64,000 nt of DNA from Pseudomonas sp. DG56-2 (GTDB lineage: Bacteria > Pseudomonadota > Gammaproteobacteria > Pseudomonadales > Pseudomonadaceae), in the NCBI RefSeq assembly GCF_004803755.1, contig NZ_CP032311.1, forward strand, positions 2,806,501-2,870,500. The letters run 5' to 3'. How positions within the stretch are numbered: position 1 is the first letter of the stretch; each line of letters begins with the position of its first letter. The notes beneath the pieces are model-generated. The model searched no databases, was not told the origin of the DNA, and worked only from the letters and a program-made list of their open reading frames with translations. This document shows, in pieces, positions 1-7,199 of the stretch. The translations under genes and the position numbers were made by a program.

Positions 1-122
1 CAAAAGCCTTCGAGGTTGGCGGCACAGTGACCTCGCCCGGCAAGGCTCAGGTCTGGGCGGGTAACGAAGAAGGCAGCGCCCAGTTGGGTGACGTCGAGTT
101 CACTGAAGGAGCCAGCGCATGA
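1..122 (+). CDS. C-terminal end of a protein cut by the window edge (possibly MaoC-type acyl-CoA hydratase)
   Basis: An open frame (codons starting at base 3) runs in from the left edge and stops with TGA at 120-122. About 39 residues are visible, including a stretch reading VWAGNEEGSAQLGDVEF. The stop overlaps the start of the next gene (ATG at 119) as ATGA, so the two are translationally coupled. The segment fits the C-terminal strand of MaoC-like hotdog hydratases, which often sit beside CitE-like lyases. Too little is visible to be sure, so the family is inference and only the partial frame is observed. Confidence 0.55.
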   Translation, partial: KAFEVGGTVTSPGKAQVWAGNEEGSAQLGDVEFTEGASA

Positions 123-943
123 GTAATTCAGTTGTTCGTAGCGCCCTGTTTGTACCGGCTACCCGCCCCGAGCGCATCCTCAAAGCACTGGCGAGCGGTG
201 CCGACCGGGTGATTGTCGACCTGGAGGATGCCGTTGAAGAAAGCCTCAAGGAGCAAGCCCGTGACAACCTCGAGCAGTTTCTCTGTGCTCAGCCGGATGT
301 GACGGTGCTGGTGCGCATCAACGCCCCCGAGCATTGGGCGCATGCAGCGGATCTGGCTCTGTGTAGACGTTTCGCCGGTGTCATCGGCATTGTGTTGCCA
401 AAAGCGGAAAGTCACGATCAGGTACAGGCGGTACATGCTACCGGCAAACCGGTATGGCCAATCATCGAAAGCGCCCGAGGCCTGGCGGAGCTTGCGCGCA
501 TTGCCCAGGCGCCGGGCGTCGAACGCCTGTGCTTCGGCAGCCTGGATCTGGGGCTTGACCTTAACCTGCGTCAAAGCAGCCCCGCAGCCGAACAAATACT
601 GACTCAGGCCCGCTATGCAGTATTGCTGCAGACCCGAGTCGCCGATCTGTCGCCAGCGCTGGATGGCGTGCACCCGGATATCAGCGACAGCAACGGCCTG
701 CGCGACAGCGTCGGCTTTGCTCACGACATGGGTTTTGGCGGCGCCTTGTGCATTCATCCGAGCCAGGTTGCGGTCATACATGCAGCGCTGCACCCCAGCC
801 GTGAAGAGCTGGAGTGGGCAAGACGGGTAATCGACGCGACGGCAACCGGGGGTGGGGTTTTCGTGCTTGACGGCCAGATGATCGATGCCCCCGTGATCGG
901 TCGCGCGCGGTCGATCCTGCTACGGGCCGAGAAGCCTTCGTGA
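119..943 (+). CDS. HpcH/HpaI aldolase / citrate lyase beta-like CoA-ester lyase
   Basis: This 274-aa protein has the CitE-like TIM-barrel layout. It starts with RSALFVPATRPERI, followed by VDLEDAVEE (acidic Mg/CoA-ester site), VRINAPEH, a PKAE strand, PIIESARGL, GSLDLGLDLN and, near the end, GALCIHPSQV. Members of this family cleave or form beta-hydroxyacyl-CoA thioesters such as citramalyl-, malyl- or 3-hydroxyacyl-CoA, releasing acetyl-CoA plus a keto acid in the cytoplasm. A ribosome site AAGGAG lies 7 bases before ATG. It is coupled to the upstream gene by ATGA and is followed 22 bp later by a TetR gene, then an MmgE/PrpD gene. This points to a short-chain dicarboxylate or branched-acid CoA pathway. 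The exact substrate cannot be read from sequence. Confidence 0.85.
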   Translation: MSNSVVRSALFVPATRPERILKALASGADRVIVDLEDAVEESLKEQARDNLEQFLCAQPDVTVLVRINAPEHWAHAADLALCRRFAGVIGIVLPKAESHDQVQAVHATGKPVWPIIESARGLAELARIAQAPGVERLCFGSLDLGLDLNLRQSSPAAEQILTQARYAVLLQTRVADLSPALDGVHPDISDSNGLRDSVGFAHDMGFGGALCIHPSQVAVIHAALHPSREELEWARRVIDATATGGGVFVLDGQMIDAPVIGRARSILLRAEKPS

Positions 944-965
944 ATCGTGCGTTGGGGAGAGCGTA

Positions 966-1598
966 ATGCCTAGAGTTGCCCAGCTTGCGAGCACGCCACA
1001 GTGCGCAGACTTCATTCTTGAAGCGGCCCGGCATTTACTGGCCGAGGTCGGTTACGGCGCAATGTCCATGCGCCAATTGGCTACTCGGGCCGGCCTGTTG
1101 CCGGGTAGCCTTTACCACCATGTTGCAGGCAAGCAAGAGGTCTTGCTGCATGTGCTGACAGACATGCTCGAAACGCGCGATGCCGCGTGGCGCAAGCATT
1201 CGCGGCGCGCCGGCACACTCGGCGAATTGCGCAGCTTTATCGGCTTTTTGCTGAAATGGCAGGCTGCGCATCCCGATGAAATGAAAGTGCTCGCACATGA
1301 ATATCGCCATCTCGACCTGCACTCGCAGCGTTGGCTGGAACAGCGGACCCACAGTTTGCCGGCGCATCTGCAGGGCCTGTTGCAGCGCGGTCGCCTGGAG
1401 GGGCTTTTCGCCGATATCGACGCTGCGTTTGCGACAAGCGCGATTCTGGCCTTGATTGGCAGTGCCACGGGGTTGCAGCACAGCCCTGAACCCTGGACGC
1501 CCGCCCGCCTGGAAACACACTACTACCACATGATCTCGCGCCTTCTCGATGTCAGGCCTGACTGCAGGTCATCGAGCAAGAAGCGCGTCACCGAATAA
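966..1598 (+). CDS. TetR family transcriptional regulator
   Basis: A 210-aa protein with an N-terminal helix-turn-helix at about residues 15-65. Visible landmarks are FILEAARHLLAEVGY, then MRQLATRAGLLPGSLYHH and the family-typical K-E-V-L-L continuation. The rest is an all-helical ligand domain of the usual size. GGGGAGAGCGTA precedes the ATG. It lies in the same direction between the CitE-like lyase and the MmgE/PrpD gene, so it is probably the local repressor of this operon, possibly responding to an acyl-CoA or acid intermediate. The ligand is unknown. Confidence 0.88.
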   Translation: MPRVAQLASTPQCADFILEAARHLLAEVGYGAMSMRQLATRAGLLPGSLYHHVAGKQEVLLHVLTDMLETRDAAWRKHSRRAGTLGELRSFIGFLLKWQAAHPDEMKVLAHEYRHLDLHSQRWLEQRTHSLPAHLQGLLQRGRLEGLFADIDAAFATSAILALIGSATGLQHSPEPWTPARLETHYYHMISRLLDVRPDCRSSSKKRVTE

Positions 1599-1617
1599 CA
1601 ATAAGCGAGGACTGACA

Positions 1618-3018
1618 ATGACTTCCAGCAACCCTGTACTGAACGCTGTTTGTGACGACTCGGATGTCAACCATACCTGTGAACTGGCCGCGTTTTTGGC
1701 GCGCCTTTCTTATGCCGACCTTCCCGACGCGGTGCTGGCGCGCACCGAGGACTTGTTCCTGGATTGGTTAGGCTCGGCGTTGGCCAGCCAGGGCGCGCAC
1801 CCGATTCCGTTGTTTGAGCGCTACGCGGCGAAAATGGGGCCGACCTCCGGGCCTGCAACTATTCTAGTAAGCGGCCAACGCAGCTCCGCCTACTTTGCCG
1901 CTCTGGTCAATGCTGCCTCCTCGCATCTGGTCGAGCAGGATGACCTGCACAACAGCTCCGTTCTCCACCCGGCTACCGTGGTATTCCCCGCCGTGCTTGC
2001 TGCGGCCCAGGACTTGGGCAAGAGCGGCCAGGCGTTACTTCTTGCAGCTGTCGCCGGCTATGAGGCAGGCATCAGAATCGGTGAGTTTCTGGGGCGCTCG
2101 CACTATCGCATCTTCCATACCACGGCAACGGTCGGTACCCTCGCCGCTGCGGTGGCCGTCGGCAAACTGATGGAGTTCGACCAAGAGGCCTTTATCAACC
2201 TGCTGGGCAGCGCGGGCACCCAGGCCGCCGGGCTCTGGGCATTCCTGCGCGACGCAGCCGATTCCAAGCAGTTGCACACGGCCAAGGCAGCTGCCGACGG
2301 GCTGCTGGCGGCCTACCTCACCGCAGACGGCCTGACCGGTGCTCGCGATATCCTTGAAGGTGAGCAAGGCATGGCGGCCGGGATGTCCAGCGATGCGCGC
2401 CCAGCCTGTTTGTCTGACCGACTCGGCAGCCGTTGGGCGCTGCTGGAAACCTCTTTCAAGTTCCATGCCTCTTGCCGCCATACCCACCCGGCTGCAGACG
2501 CACTGCTGCTGTTGATGCAGCGCGAAGGCCTCACCCACCAGCACATTGCCCGGGTGGTGACGCGCGTGCACCAAGGTGCTATCGATGTTCTGGGCCGAGT
2601 CAGCGTGCCGCAAACCGTGCACCAGGCCAAATTTTCCATGGGCACCGTGCTGGGCCTGCTCGCCGTGCATGGCAAAGCGGGACTGACCGAGTTTGATGAA
2701 CTGGCGCTGACCGACTCAGCAGTCGCTGCGTTACGCGACAAAGTCAGTATGGAGCTGGACGCCGAAGTCGACAGTGCATACCCGCAGCGCTGGCTGGGCC
2801 GGGTTGAGGTACAGACTACCGACGGACGTGTGCTGCGTGCGGCGATCGACTCACCCAAAGGTGACCCCGACAATACACTGAGCCGCGAGGCGCTGGAAGA
2901 CAAGTTCCGCCGCTTGCTGGCCTACGCCGGTGCGCTGAATGCCGATCAGGCTAACGTACTGATCCAGCGGGTATGGGGGTTGCGTCAGGCGCCAAGCCTA
3001 AACAACTTGATGGACTGA
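1618..3018 (+). CDS. MmgE/PrpD family protein
   Basis: A 466-aa member of the MmgE/PrpD family, which includes 2-methylcitrate dehydratase and cis-aconitate decarboxylase. Landmarks are DLFLDWLGSALAS near the N-terminus, SSHLVEQDDLHNSSVLHP, AGYEAGIRIGEFLGRSHY, FHTTATVGTLAAA, and the FKFHASCRHTHPAADA segment in the second domain. An upstream in-frame ATG exists at 1549, but it lies inside the TetR gene. The start at 1618 has GCGAGG as ribosome site and is preferred. The tract AATAACAATAA at 1594-1604 (AAnAAnAA, the Hfq/Crc motif) is immediately upstream, suggesting catabolite repression. The probable role is dehydration or decarboxylation of a tricarboxylic/branched acid feeding the CitE-like lyase. 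The substrate is not determined. Confidence 0.85.
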   Translation: MTSSNPVLNAVCDDSDVNHTCELAAFLARLSYADLPDAVLARTEDLFLDWLGSALASQGAHPIPLFERYAAKMGPTSGPATILVSGQRSSAYFAALVNAASSHLVEQDDLHNSSVLHPATVVFPAVLAAAQDLGKSGQALLLAAVAGYEAGIRIGEFLGRSHYRIFHTTATVGTLAAAVAVGKLMEFDQEAFINLLGSAGTQAAGLWAFLRDAADSKQLHTAKAAADGLLAAYLTADGLTGARDILEGEQGMAAGMSSDARPACLSDRLGSRWALLETSFKFHASCRHTHPAADALLLLMQREGLTHQHIARVVTRVHQGAIDVLGRVSVPQTVHQAKFSMGTVLGLLAVHGKAGLTEFDELALTDSAVAALRDKVSMELDAEVDSAYPQRWLGRVEVQTTDGRVLRAAIDSPKGDPDNTLSREALEDKFRRLLAYAGALNADQANVLIQRVWGLRQAPSLNNLMD

Positions 3019-3052
3019 CTCGCGGCCTTGCAAGACACACGTGATCGCCAAC

Positions 3053-3080
3053 AGGGGGTGAGCGTCAAGCTGCGCCCCCT
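3053..3080. terminator. Weak bidirectional hairpin between convergent genes
   Basis: AGGGGG (3053-3058) pairs with CCCCCT (3075-3080), with an inner AGC/GCT pairing. It lies between the end of the MmgE/PrpD gene and the end of the leftward membrane-protein gene. No long T-run follows, so termination strength is uncertain. Confidence 0.4.
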
Positions 3081-3093
3081 CGCACAATGGCAC

Positions 3094-3693
3094 TTATGCC
3101 AGCTGGATATAGACCGAGTAACTGCCCAAAAGCACCCAGAAGCCAAGAAAGATCCACGGCGTACGCAGTGAAAAAAGCAGTGATTTGCGATGGCCCGCAC
3201 GGGAGGTTTCCGCCTCACAGAACAAGGGTGACTCGTCATACACCAACCCCATCATTGGCTCGCTGCGCAAAAGGTGGCTCTGCTTCAACTGCCAGTGATC
3301 AATGATGCGGTAGGCGTCGCGAATGCCCGGCCAGGCATTCAGCGAACTCAGTACACCCAGCAATGCGAGAAACGCCGGTACGACCAGGGTGAACATCTCA
3401 CCCCACCCCTGGTTCAGGTTGCCCATCGACGACACAAACGCAATGACCAGAAAAGACTGAGCAGCCAGGTACGCATCTGTGCGGTTGGCCAGAATACTGG
3501 TCTCGTACTGAATTTCCTTGCGGTAGAAATCCAGGCGCTCCTTCGGCGAGCCGAACATCCGCGCATTGTGCTCACTGATCTCTTCCTCAGGGGTTGTCGG
3601 CGTAATGATTCGTGGCACTCGCATGCTCCTGGAAGTGTTCAAGGCCTTACGTGGATGACTGCTATAGAACCACTGGCTCAAAGAAAATTTCAT
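3094..3693 (-). CDS. Hypothetical inner-membrane protein with two transmembrane helices
   Basis: A 199-aa protein that I cannot assign to a named function. A charged N-terminal half (EEEISEHNARMFGSPKERLDFYRKEI) precedes two closely spaced hydrophobic segments around residues 78-110, then a soluble stretch, then a final membrane helix (RTPWIFLGFWVLLGSYSVYI) at the C-terminus. The 3693 ATG has no clear ribosome site. An alternative ATG at 3624 follows AGGAG by only one base, so the start is uncertain. The gene is convergent with the MmgE/PrpD gene and looks unconnected to the catabolic genes around it. Confidence 0.6.
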   Translation of the reverse strand: MKFSLSQWFYSSHPRKALNTSRSMRVPRIITPTTPEEEISEHNARMFGSPKERLDFYRKEIQYETSILANRTDAYLAAQSFLVIAFVSSMGNLNQGWGEMFTLVVPAFLALLGVLSSLNAWPGIRDAYRIIDHWQLKQSHLLRSEPMMGLVYDESPLFCEAETSRAGHRKSLLFSLRTPWIFLGFWVLLGSYSVYIQLA

Positions 3694-3915
3694 CGGATCG
3701 TTGCGAATACATGCGGCTCGGGTTCGAACCCAAAGATGAATATAAAAAAGATGGCAGTGCTGCGCTGTGGTCAGCGCCTATCGAACGAAAGGAGCAGCAC
3801 CTGCCGAGCTGCCGTTCAACGCAACAGGGGACTTTGCCGAGCGCTCACACATCAGTTGAACCTGGCGCCATTAGATACAGCTCCGTACACTCGGCCCCTT
3901 CGCTAGGGGAATGAA
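3694..3915. other. Intergenic stretch without a recognisable gene
   Basis: It holds a 12-bp perfect palindrome GGGTTCGAACCC (3720-3731) that resembles a tRNA T-arm loop. No anticodon arm, D-arm or acceptor pairing can be found around it. The rest is unremarkable and would contain the promoters for the leftward membrane-protein gene and the rightward miniprotein. Confidence 0.4.
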
Positions 3916-4095
3916 ATGAACAAGCTGATTTTACCGATCGCCATCTTTACCAGCGTGATACTCGTAGGAAAGGTTTGCGAGCATTACGAAATGAACTCGA
4001 CATTGAAGATTGGCTTGCTCTGCCTGGTAGCGGCAGGCGTTCAGATTGGTATCAGTCGATACCAGCGTTCACGCCAGGCCAAAACGAACCGTTGA
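3916..4095 (+). CDS. 59-aa small membrane protein
   Basis: A short frame of 59 codons starting ATGAACAAGCTG and ending TGA at 4093-4095. The protein has a hydrophobic N-terminal helix (LILPIAIFTSVILVG), a short polar turn with a Cys-His pair (VCEHYE), a second hydrophobic helix (IGLLCLVAAGVQIGI) and a basic tail (SRYQRSRQAKTNR). This is the layout of a small two-helix membrane protein with the positive end in the cytoplasm. AGGGGA lies just upstream of the start. I do not recognise a family. It could be a chance frame, but the hydrophobic-polar pattern and the ribosome site argue that it is real. Confidence 0.5.
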   Translation: MNKLILPIAIFTSVILVGKVCEHYEMNSTLKIGLLCLVAAGVQIGISRYQRSRQAKTNR

Positions 4096-4183
4096 TCAAC
4101 GCCGGGCGCCACCGCTTCCGCTAACACCCTCCTTGCCGGCCCTGCCTTCAGCATAATGCGTAAATCCATAGCCCTCCCCGGCT

Positions 4184-4193
4184 ATGGATCCAT
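4184..4193. promoter_or_regulatory. VanR-like operator, distal copy (ATGGATCCAT)
   Basis: Perfect 10-bp palindrome 97 bp upstream of an identical one that overlaps the vanA promoter. The core TGGATCCA is the same as in the ATTGGATCCAAT operator described for the GntR-type VanR of Caulobacter. Assignment to the VanR gene at 6372-7085 is inference. Confidence 0.6.
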
Positions 4194-4206
4194 TAAGACC
4201 TCTCCG

Positions 4207-4223
4207 CCGTTCGATTATCGCCC
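4207..4223 (+). promoter_or_regulatory. PcaR-like box upstream of vanA
   Basis: CCGTTCGATTATCGCCC. It differs at one base out of 17 from the copy at 15736-15752. It resembles the 15-bp box GTTCGATAATCGCAC that I recall for the IclR-type regulator PcaR of P. putida. It lies about 30 bp upstream of the putative -35, a normal activator position. Confidence 0.5.
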
Positions 4224-4252
4224 AGAAAGGCGGGATAACTCACTGCAATCTG

Positions 4253-4282
4253 TTGACGCCCTCTCCACAAAGCACATTTAAT
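4253..4282 (+). promoter_or_regulatory. Putative vanA promoter
   Basis: TTGACG at 4253-4258 and TTTAAT at 4277-4282 are separated by 18 bp, a reasonable sigma-70 promoter. The -10 lies inside the proximal VanR-like palindrome, which is what a repressor-controlled promoter should look like. The prediction is by eye only. Confidence 0.45.
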
Positions 4283-4295
4283 GGATCCATTAAAT
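4276..4295. promoter_or_regulatory. VanR-like operator, proximal copy, 20-bp perfect palindrome
   Basis: ATTTAATGGATCCATTAAAT reads identically on both strands and contains the ATGGATCCAT core at 4281-4290. It overlaps the predicted -10 of vanA. A Hfq/Crc-like tract AATAACAACAA (4293-4303) follows directly in the leader, before the ribosome site GGAG of vanA. Confidence 0.65.
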
Positions 4296-4322
4296 AACAA
4301 CAATGCTGACCGGAGAGCCTCC

Positions 4323-5390
4323 ATGTACCCCAAGAACACTTGGTATGTCGCCTGCACCGCTGACGAAATTGCTGAAAAGCCATTAGGTCGGCAAATTTGC
4401 GGTGAGCGCATCGTTCTCTATCGAGGCCAGGCGAGCCGCGTCGCTGCGGTAGAAGATTTTTGTCCGCATCGCGGTGCGCCGTTGTCGCTGGGTTATGTCG
4501 AGAACGGCAATCTGGTGTGCGGCTACCACGGCCTGGTGATGGGTTGCGACGGCAAAACAGTCGAGATGCCCGGGCAAAGGGTGCGTGGCTTTCCGTGCAA
4601 CAAGACCTTTGCCGTGGTCGAACGCTATGGCTTTGTCTGGGTCTGGCCCGGTGATCAGGCGCTGGCAGATGAGGGCCTGATCCCGCATTTAGAGTGGGCC
4701 GTGAGTGATGAGTGGGCCTACGGTGGCGGGCTGTTCCACATCGGCTGCGATTATCGACTGATGATCGACAACCTGATGGATTTGACCCACGAAACCTATG
4801 TTCACGCCTCCAGCATCGGCCAGAAGGAAATCGACGAAGCCCCTCCGGTGACGACGGTCAACGGTAACGAGGTGGTTACAGCCCGACACATGGAGAACAT
4901 CATGGCCCCGCCGTTCTGGCGTATGGCCCTGCGCGGCAATGGCCTGGCCGACGATGTGCCAGTGGATCGCTGGCAGATCTGCCGCTTCACCCCACCCAGC
5001 CATGTGCTGATCGAAGTGGGCGTCGCCCATGCGGGCAAAGGTGGCTACCACGCCGATGTGCAGCACAAGGCATCGAGTATCGTCGTCGACTTCATTACCC
5101 CCGAAACCGATACCTCTATCTGGTACTTCTGGGGCATGGCGCGCAATTTCGCCGCACAGGACACCGCTCTGACCGCGAGCATCCGCGAGGGCCAAGGCAA
5201 GATTTTCAGCGAAGACCTGGAGATGCTCGAGCGTCAGCAACGCAACCTGCTCGACAACCCGCAGCGTAACCTGCTCAAGCTCAATATCGATGCCGGCGGC
5301 GTGCAGTCGCGCAAGATCCTCGATCAGTTGATCGCCCAGGAGCGCGCACCCGAGGCGCAATTGATTGCCAGCAGCGCCACACCGGCCTGA
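4323..5390 (+). CDS. vanA: Vanillate O-demethylase oxygenase subunit
   Basis: A 355-aa Rieske non-heme iron oxygenase that converts vanillate to protocatechuate plus formaldehyde, with electrons from VanB. The Rieske [2Fe-2S] ligands are C47-P-H49 and C66-x2-H69. The mononuclear iron motif is D153-L-T-H156 followed by H161 (MDLTHETYVHAS). The N-terminus MYPKNTWYVACT and the overall length match P. putida VanA closely. An in-frame ATG at 4281 lies inside the operator palindrome. The start at 4323 has GGAG 7 bases upstream and is chosen. It is followed 24 bp later by vanB. The upstream region carries two VanR-like operators, a PcaR-like box and a Crc-type A-rich tract, so repression by VanR, input from protocatechuate metabolism and catabolite repression are all plausible. 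Confidence 0.96.
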   Translation: MYPKNTWYVACTADEIAEKPLGRQICGERIVLYRGQASRVAAVEDFCPHRGAPLSLGYVENGNLVCGYHGLVMGCDGKTVEMPGQRVRGFPCNKTFAVVERYGFVWVWPGDQALADEGLIPHLEWAVSDEWAYGGGLFHIGCDYRLMIDNLMDLTHETYVHASSIGQKEIDEAPPVTTVNGNEVVTARHMENIMAPPFWRMALRGNGLADDVPVDRWQICRFTPPSHVLIEVGVAHAGKGGYHADVQHKASSIVVDFITPETDTSIWYFWGMARNFAAQDTALTASIREGQGKIFSEDLEMLERQQRNLLDNPQRNLLKLNIDAGGVQSRKILDQLIAQERAPEAQLIASSATPA

Positions 5391-5414
5391 GCCACTTACT
5401 CCCAAGGAGCGAAC

Positions 5415-6365
5415 ATGATCGATGTCGTGGTGGTATCCCGTAACAACGAAGCGCAAGACATCTGCAGCTATGAACTGGCGGCTGTCGATGGCAGCCCGTT
5501 GCCGCCGTTCAGCGCCGGCGCGCACATTGATGTGCATTTGCCCGACGGCCTGATCCGTCAGTATTCCCTGTGCAACCATCCCGAGGAACGCCATCGCTAC
5601 CTGATTGGCGTACTCAAGGACCCCGCCTCACGAGGCGGATCGCGCAGCCTGCATGAACACATCCACTGTGGTACACAACTGCGTATCAGCGAACCACGCA
5701 ACCTGTTTGCGCTGGCCCACGGCGCCCGGCGCAGCCTGCTGTTTGCCGGCGGCATCGGCATCACCCCGATTCTGTGCATGGCTGAGCGTCTGGCTCACAT
5801 CGGCGCGGACTTTGAATTGCACTACTGCGCCCGCTCCAGCGAGCGCGCAGCCTTTGTCGAACGGATCCGTACCGCAGCGTTTGCCGACCGCCTGTTCCTG
5901 CACCTCGACGAACAACCCGAAACCGCCATGGACACCAGTAAGGTCCTGGCCAACCCCCAGGACGACCTCCATCTGTACGTATGCGGACCCGGTGGTTTCA
6001 TGCAGCATGTGCTCGACAGCGCCAAGGCGCAGGGTTGGCAGGACAGTTGTCTGCACCGCGAATATTTTGCCGCCGCGCCGGTGGACACCGACAACGACGG
6101 CAGCTTTTCAGTGCAGGTAGGCAGCACCGGCCAGGTCTTCGAGGTTCCCGCCGACCAGACGGTGGTGCAGGTGTTGGAGCGACACGGCATCGCGATCGCC
6201 ATGTCTTGCGAGCAAGGTATTTGTGGCACCTGCCTGACCCGGGTGCTCGATGGCGTACCGGAGCATCGCGACCTATTCCTGACTGAAGAAGAACAGGCGC
6301 TGAACGATCAGTTCACGCCTTGCTGCTCGCGCGCTAAAACACCTTTGCTGGTGCTCGATATCTGA
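5415..6365 (+). CDS. vanB: Vanillate O-demethylase reductase subunit
   Basis: A 316-aa class IA oxygenase reductase. It has an N-terminal flavin-binding domain (RQYSLCN near residue 40), a NAD-binding domain (LLFAGGIGITPILCMAE; YVCGPGGFM) and a C-terminal plant-type ferredoxin domain. The four cluster cysteines are in SCEQGICGTC plus the final CC pair near residue 303. It passes electrons from NADH to the Rieske centre of VanA. AAGGAGCGAAC precedes the ATG. It is in operon with vanA and ends 6 bp from the end of the convergent vanR. Confidence 0.96.
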   Translation: MIDVVVVSRNNEAQDICSYELAAVDGSPLPPFSAGAHIDVHLPDGLIRQYSLCNHPEERHRYLIGVLKDPASRGGSRSLHEHIHCGTQLRISEPRNLFALAHGARRSLLFAGGIGITPILCMAERLAHIGADFELHYCARSSERAAFVERIRTAAFADRLFLHLDEQPETAMDTSKVLANPQDDLHLYVCGPGGFMQHVLDSAKAQGWQDSCLHREYFAAAPVDTDNDGSFSVQVGSTGQVFEVPADQTVVQVLERHGIAIAMSCEQGICGTCLTRVLDGVPEHRDLFLTEEEQALNDQFTPCCSRAKTPLLVLDI

Positions 6366-6371
6366 ACGACG

Positions 6372-7085
6372 TCACGACGAGGGCAGGATCACCTTCATGC
6401 GCTCGTCGGTCGTTGCCGCGCCGAAGGTTTCGGCATAGCGCAAGGTGGCATTGGCATGCTCGCGCATGATTGCCTCGGCACGCGCGCCCTGGCCGTTGAC
6501 CAATGCGTCGAACACCGAGTGATGTTGCATGTGCGCGTAGTTGAAGCGCCGGTACTCGCGCGCCAGGTCATGGCGGTCGACGGCTAGCGCGGTGACCGAG
6601 GCGAACGGCAGGTGGTCGTTGCGGGCCAGCGCATCGGCAATTGCCGGGTTGTGGCTGCCTTCGACGATGACCTGGTGAAAGCGCATGTTGAGGTCATGAT
6701 AGGCCTCGAGGTCTTCCTCGGTGACAAAGCCCTTTGCAAACAATTGATCGCCTTCGTGCAGGCAGCGCTGCAGGGTTTCTCGTGCCGCCTGCGACAAACC
6801 GCGCTCAGCGGTCTGGCGTGCAGCCAGGCCTTCGAGCACACCGCGCACCTCGACGGCCCCGGCAATATCGTCGGCACTGACCGAGCGTACCTGAAACCCC
6901 CGCCCGCCGAAGCGCACCAACAGCCCTTCCTGCTCCAGGGTGCGAAACGCCATGCGCACCGGCATGCGTGAAACCCCGAACAATTCGGCGGTAGGGATTT
7001 CCATCAAACGTGCACCGGCCGCCAACTCGCCCGAAGCAATCATTTTGCGCAACGCAATCAGTACCAATTGACCGGGCTTACTCAT
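6372..7085 (-). CDS. vanR: GntR/FCD-family repressor, probable VanR
   Basis: A 237-aa regulator with an N-terminal winged helix-turn-helix (AELFGVSRMPVRMAFRTLEQEGLL, shown over about residues 33-56) and an all-helical FCD ligand domain with conserved acidic and histidine residues (LEAYHDLNMRFH; HMQHHSVFDAL). The ATG at 7085 follows GGAAG. A GTG at 7100 is an alternative. It is convergent with vanAB and is the last gene of the leftward run from the decarboxylase through the porin. In Pseudomonas the vanillate repressor next to vanAB belongs to this family. Its expected targets are the ATGGATCCAT palindromes at 4184, 4281, 15601 and 15780. The effector is probably vanillate (known for the family, not shown here). 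Confidence 0.85.
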   Translation of the reverse strand: MSKPGQLVLIALRKMIASGELAAGARLMEIPTAELFGVSRMPVRMAFRTLEQEGLLVRFGGRGFQVRSVSADDIAGAVEVRGVLEGLAARQTAERGLSQAARETLQRCLHEGDQLFAKGFVTEEDLEAYHDLNMRFHQVIVEGSHNPAIADALARNDHLPFASVTALAVDRHDLAREYRRFNYAHMQHHSVFDALVNGQGARAEAIMREHANATLRYAETFGAATTDERMKVILPSS

Positions 7086-7199
7086 CCAGGCGACTTCCAC
7101 AACACATGGACCGTCATACTACCTTAAGGTGAGCAGCGTGGCAGCGGCCTCGTTACCGTCAAGACCGCTGCTCGGTGCACTGGGTGTTTCAGCCCTTGC

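Noticed and set aside
3720..3731. GGGTTCGAACCC, resembling a tRNA T-arm
   Set aside because: The loop looks right, but there is no matching acceptor stem, anticodon arm or CCA within 80 bases, so this is a palindrome and not a tRNA gene or clear att remnant.
7086..7130. ATGGACCGTCAT upstream of vanR as an autoregulatory VanR site
   Set aside because: It preserves only half of the ATGGATCCAT palindrome. It is too weak to list as an operator.
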